Shown in pieces: positions 5,365-5,402 of a stretch of DNA of 5,402 nt. A model generated the notes under the pieces. It worked only from the letters and a program-made list of their open reading frames with translations, searched no databases and had not been told where the DNA came from. The translations under genes and the position numbers were made by a program. This stretch comes from an uncultured Oscillospiraceae bacterium (GTDB lineage Bacteria > Bacillota > Clostridia > Oscillospirales > Acutalibacteraceae), in NCBI GenBank assembly GCA_900552925.1, contig USBH01000122.1, positions 1 to 5,402 on the forward strand, in the 5' to 3' direction. Numbering within the stretch: the stretch's first letter is position 1; each line of letters begins with the position of its first letter.

Positions 5365-5402
5365 CTGTCTCTTATACACATCTCCGAGCCCACGAGACTG
5401 CA
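5365..5402 (-). other. Untrimmed Nextera i7 adapter (synthetic, not genomic)
   Basis: Exact reverse complement of bases 10-47. The Tn5 mosaic end is at 5365-5383, the rest of the read-2 adapter runs to 5398, and TGCA (5399-5402) is the first half of the same index as at the left end. The fragment is therefore bounded on both sides by the same adapter. Trim before use. Confidence 0.98.

Noticed and set aside
4555..5393. Minus-strand frames beginning MYKRQ or MGSEMCIRDR
   Set aside because: Their starts are translated adapter and the remainder is antisense to the HAD gene.
1..5402. Composite transposon bounded by 38-bp terminal inverted repeats with Tn5 mosaic ends
   Set aside because: The repeats are commercial library adapter with an index; there is no transposase and the interior is ordinary chromosomal sequence.

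Overview
The window is a GC-rich fragment that looks chromosomal and most likely comes from a clostridial Firmicute, probably an Oscillospiraceae/Ruminococcaceae-like gut bacterium. The grounds are near-consensus sigma-A promoters, a canonical tRNA-Val T-box leader, G-rich Shine-Dalgarno sites, and the small proteins present. Both ends are not genomic. Bases 1-47 and 5365-5402 are untrimmed Illumina Nextera (Tn5) i7-side adapter, so the biological insert is only about 48-5364.

Layout, left to right. (1) A promoter at 84-112 drives a small plus-strand gene (145-642). It encodes a 165-residue protein with a papain/C39-like Cys...His...Asn arrangement and no recognised name. (2) At about 684-1129 lies the decayed remnant of a gene for a carbohydrate-binding Cthe_2159-type beta-helix protein, without a proper start, frameshifted and apparently missing its middle. 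(3) A strong promoter at 1234-1262 is followed by a leader of nearly 190 nt with several small hairpins. It leads to a 70-residue Spo0A-C-terminal-like small protein (1457-1669). A hairpin terminator at 1680-1718 can serve both strands, because the next gene converges on it. (4) valS, for valyl-tRNA synthetase, occupies the minus strand (4090 down to 1745). It sits behind a complete T-box leader with Stem I, a candidate GTG specifier, the T-box sequence and a terminator, under a promoter at 4438-4465. (5) Back to back with that promoter, 20 bp away between -35 boxes, a second promoter (4486-4514) drives a Cof-type HAD phosphatase (GTG start, 4540-5307). The 5' arm of its terminator lies inside the last codons.

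The genes do not form one pathway. Each intact gene appears to have its own promoter. The only clear regulatory logic is translational supply: uncharged tRNA-Val should allow read-through of the valS leader. The most useful second-look items are the archaeal-type ValS under bacterial T-box control, the structured leader before the small Spo0A-like gene, the collapsed beta-helix gene, and the uncharacterised papain-like protein. I did not find convincing evidence of a wholly new multi-gene system here.
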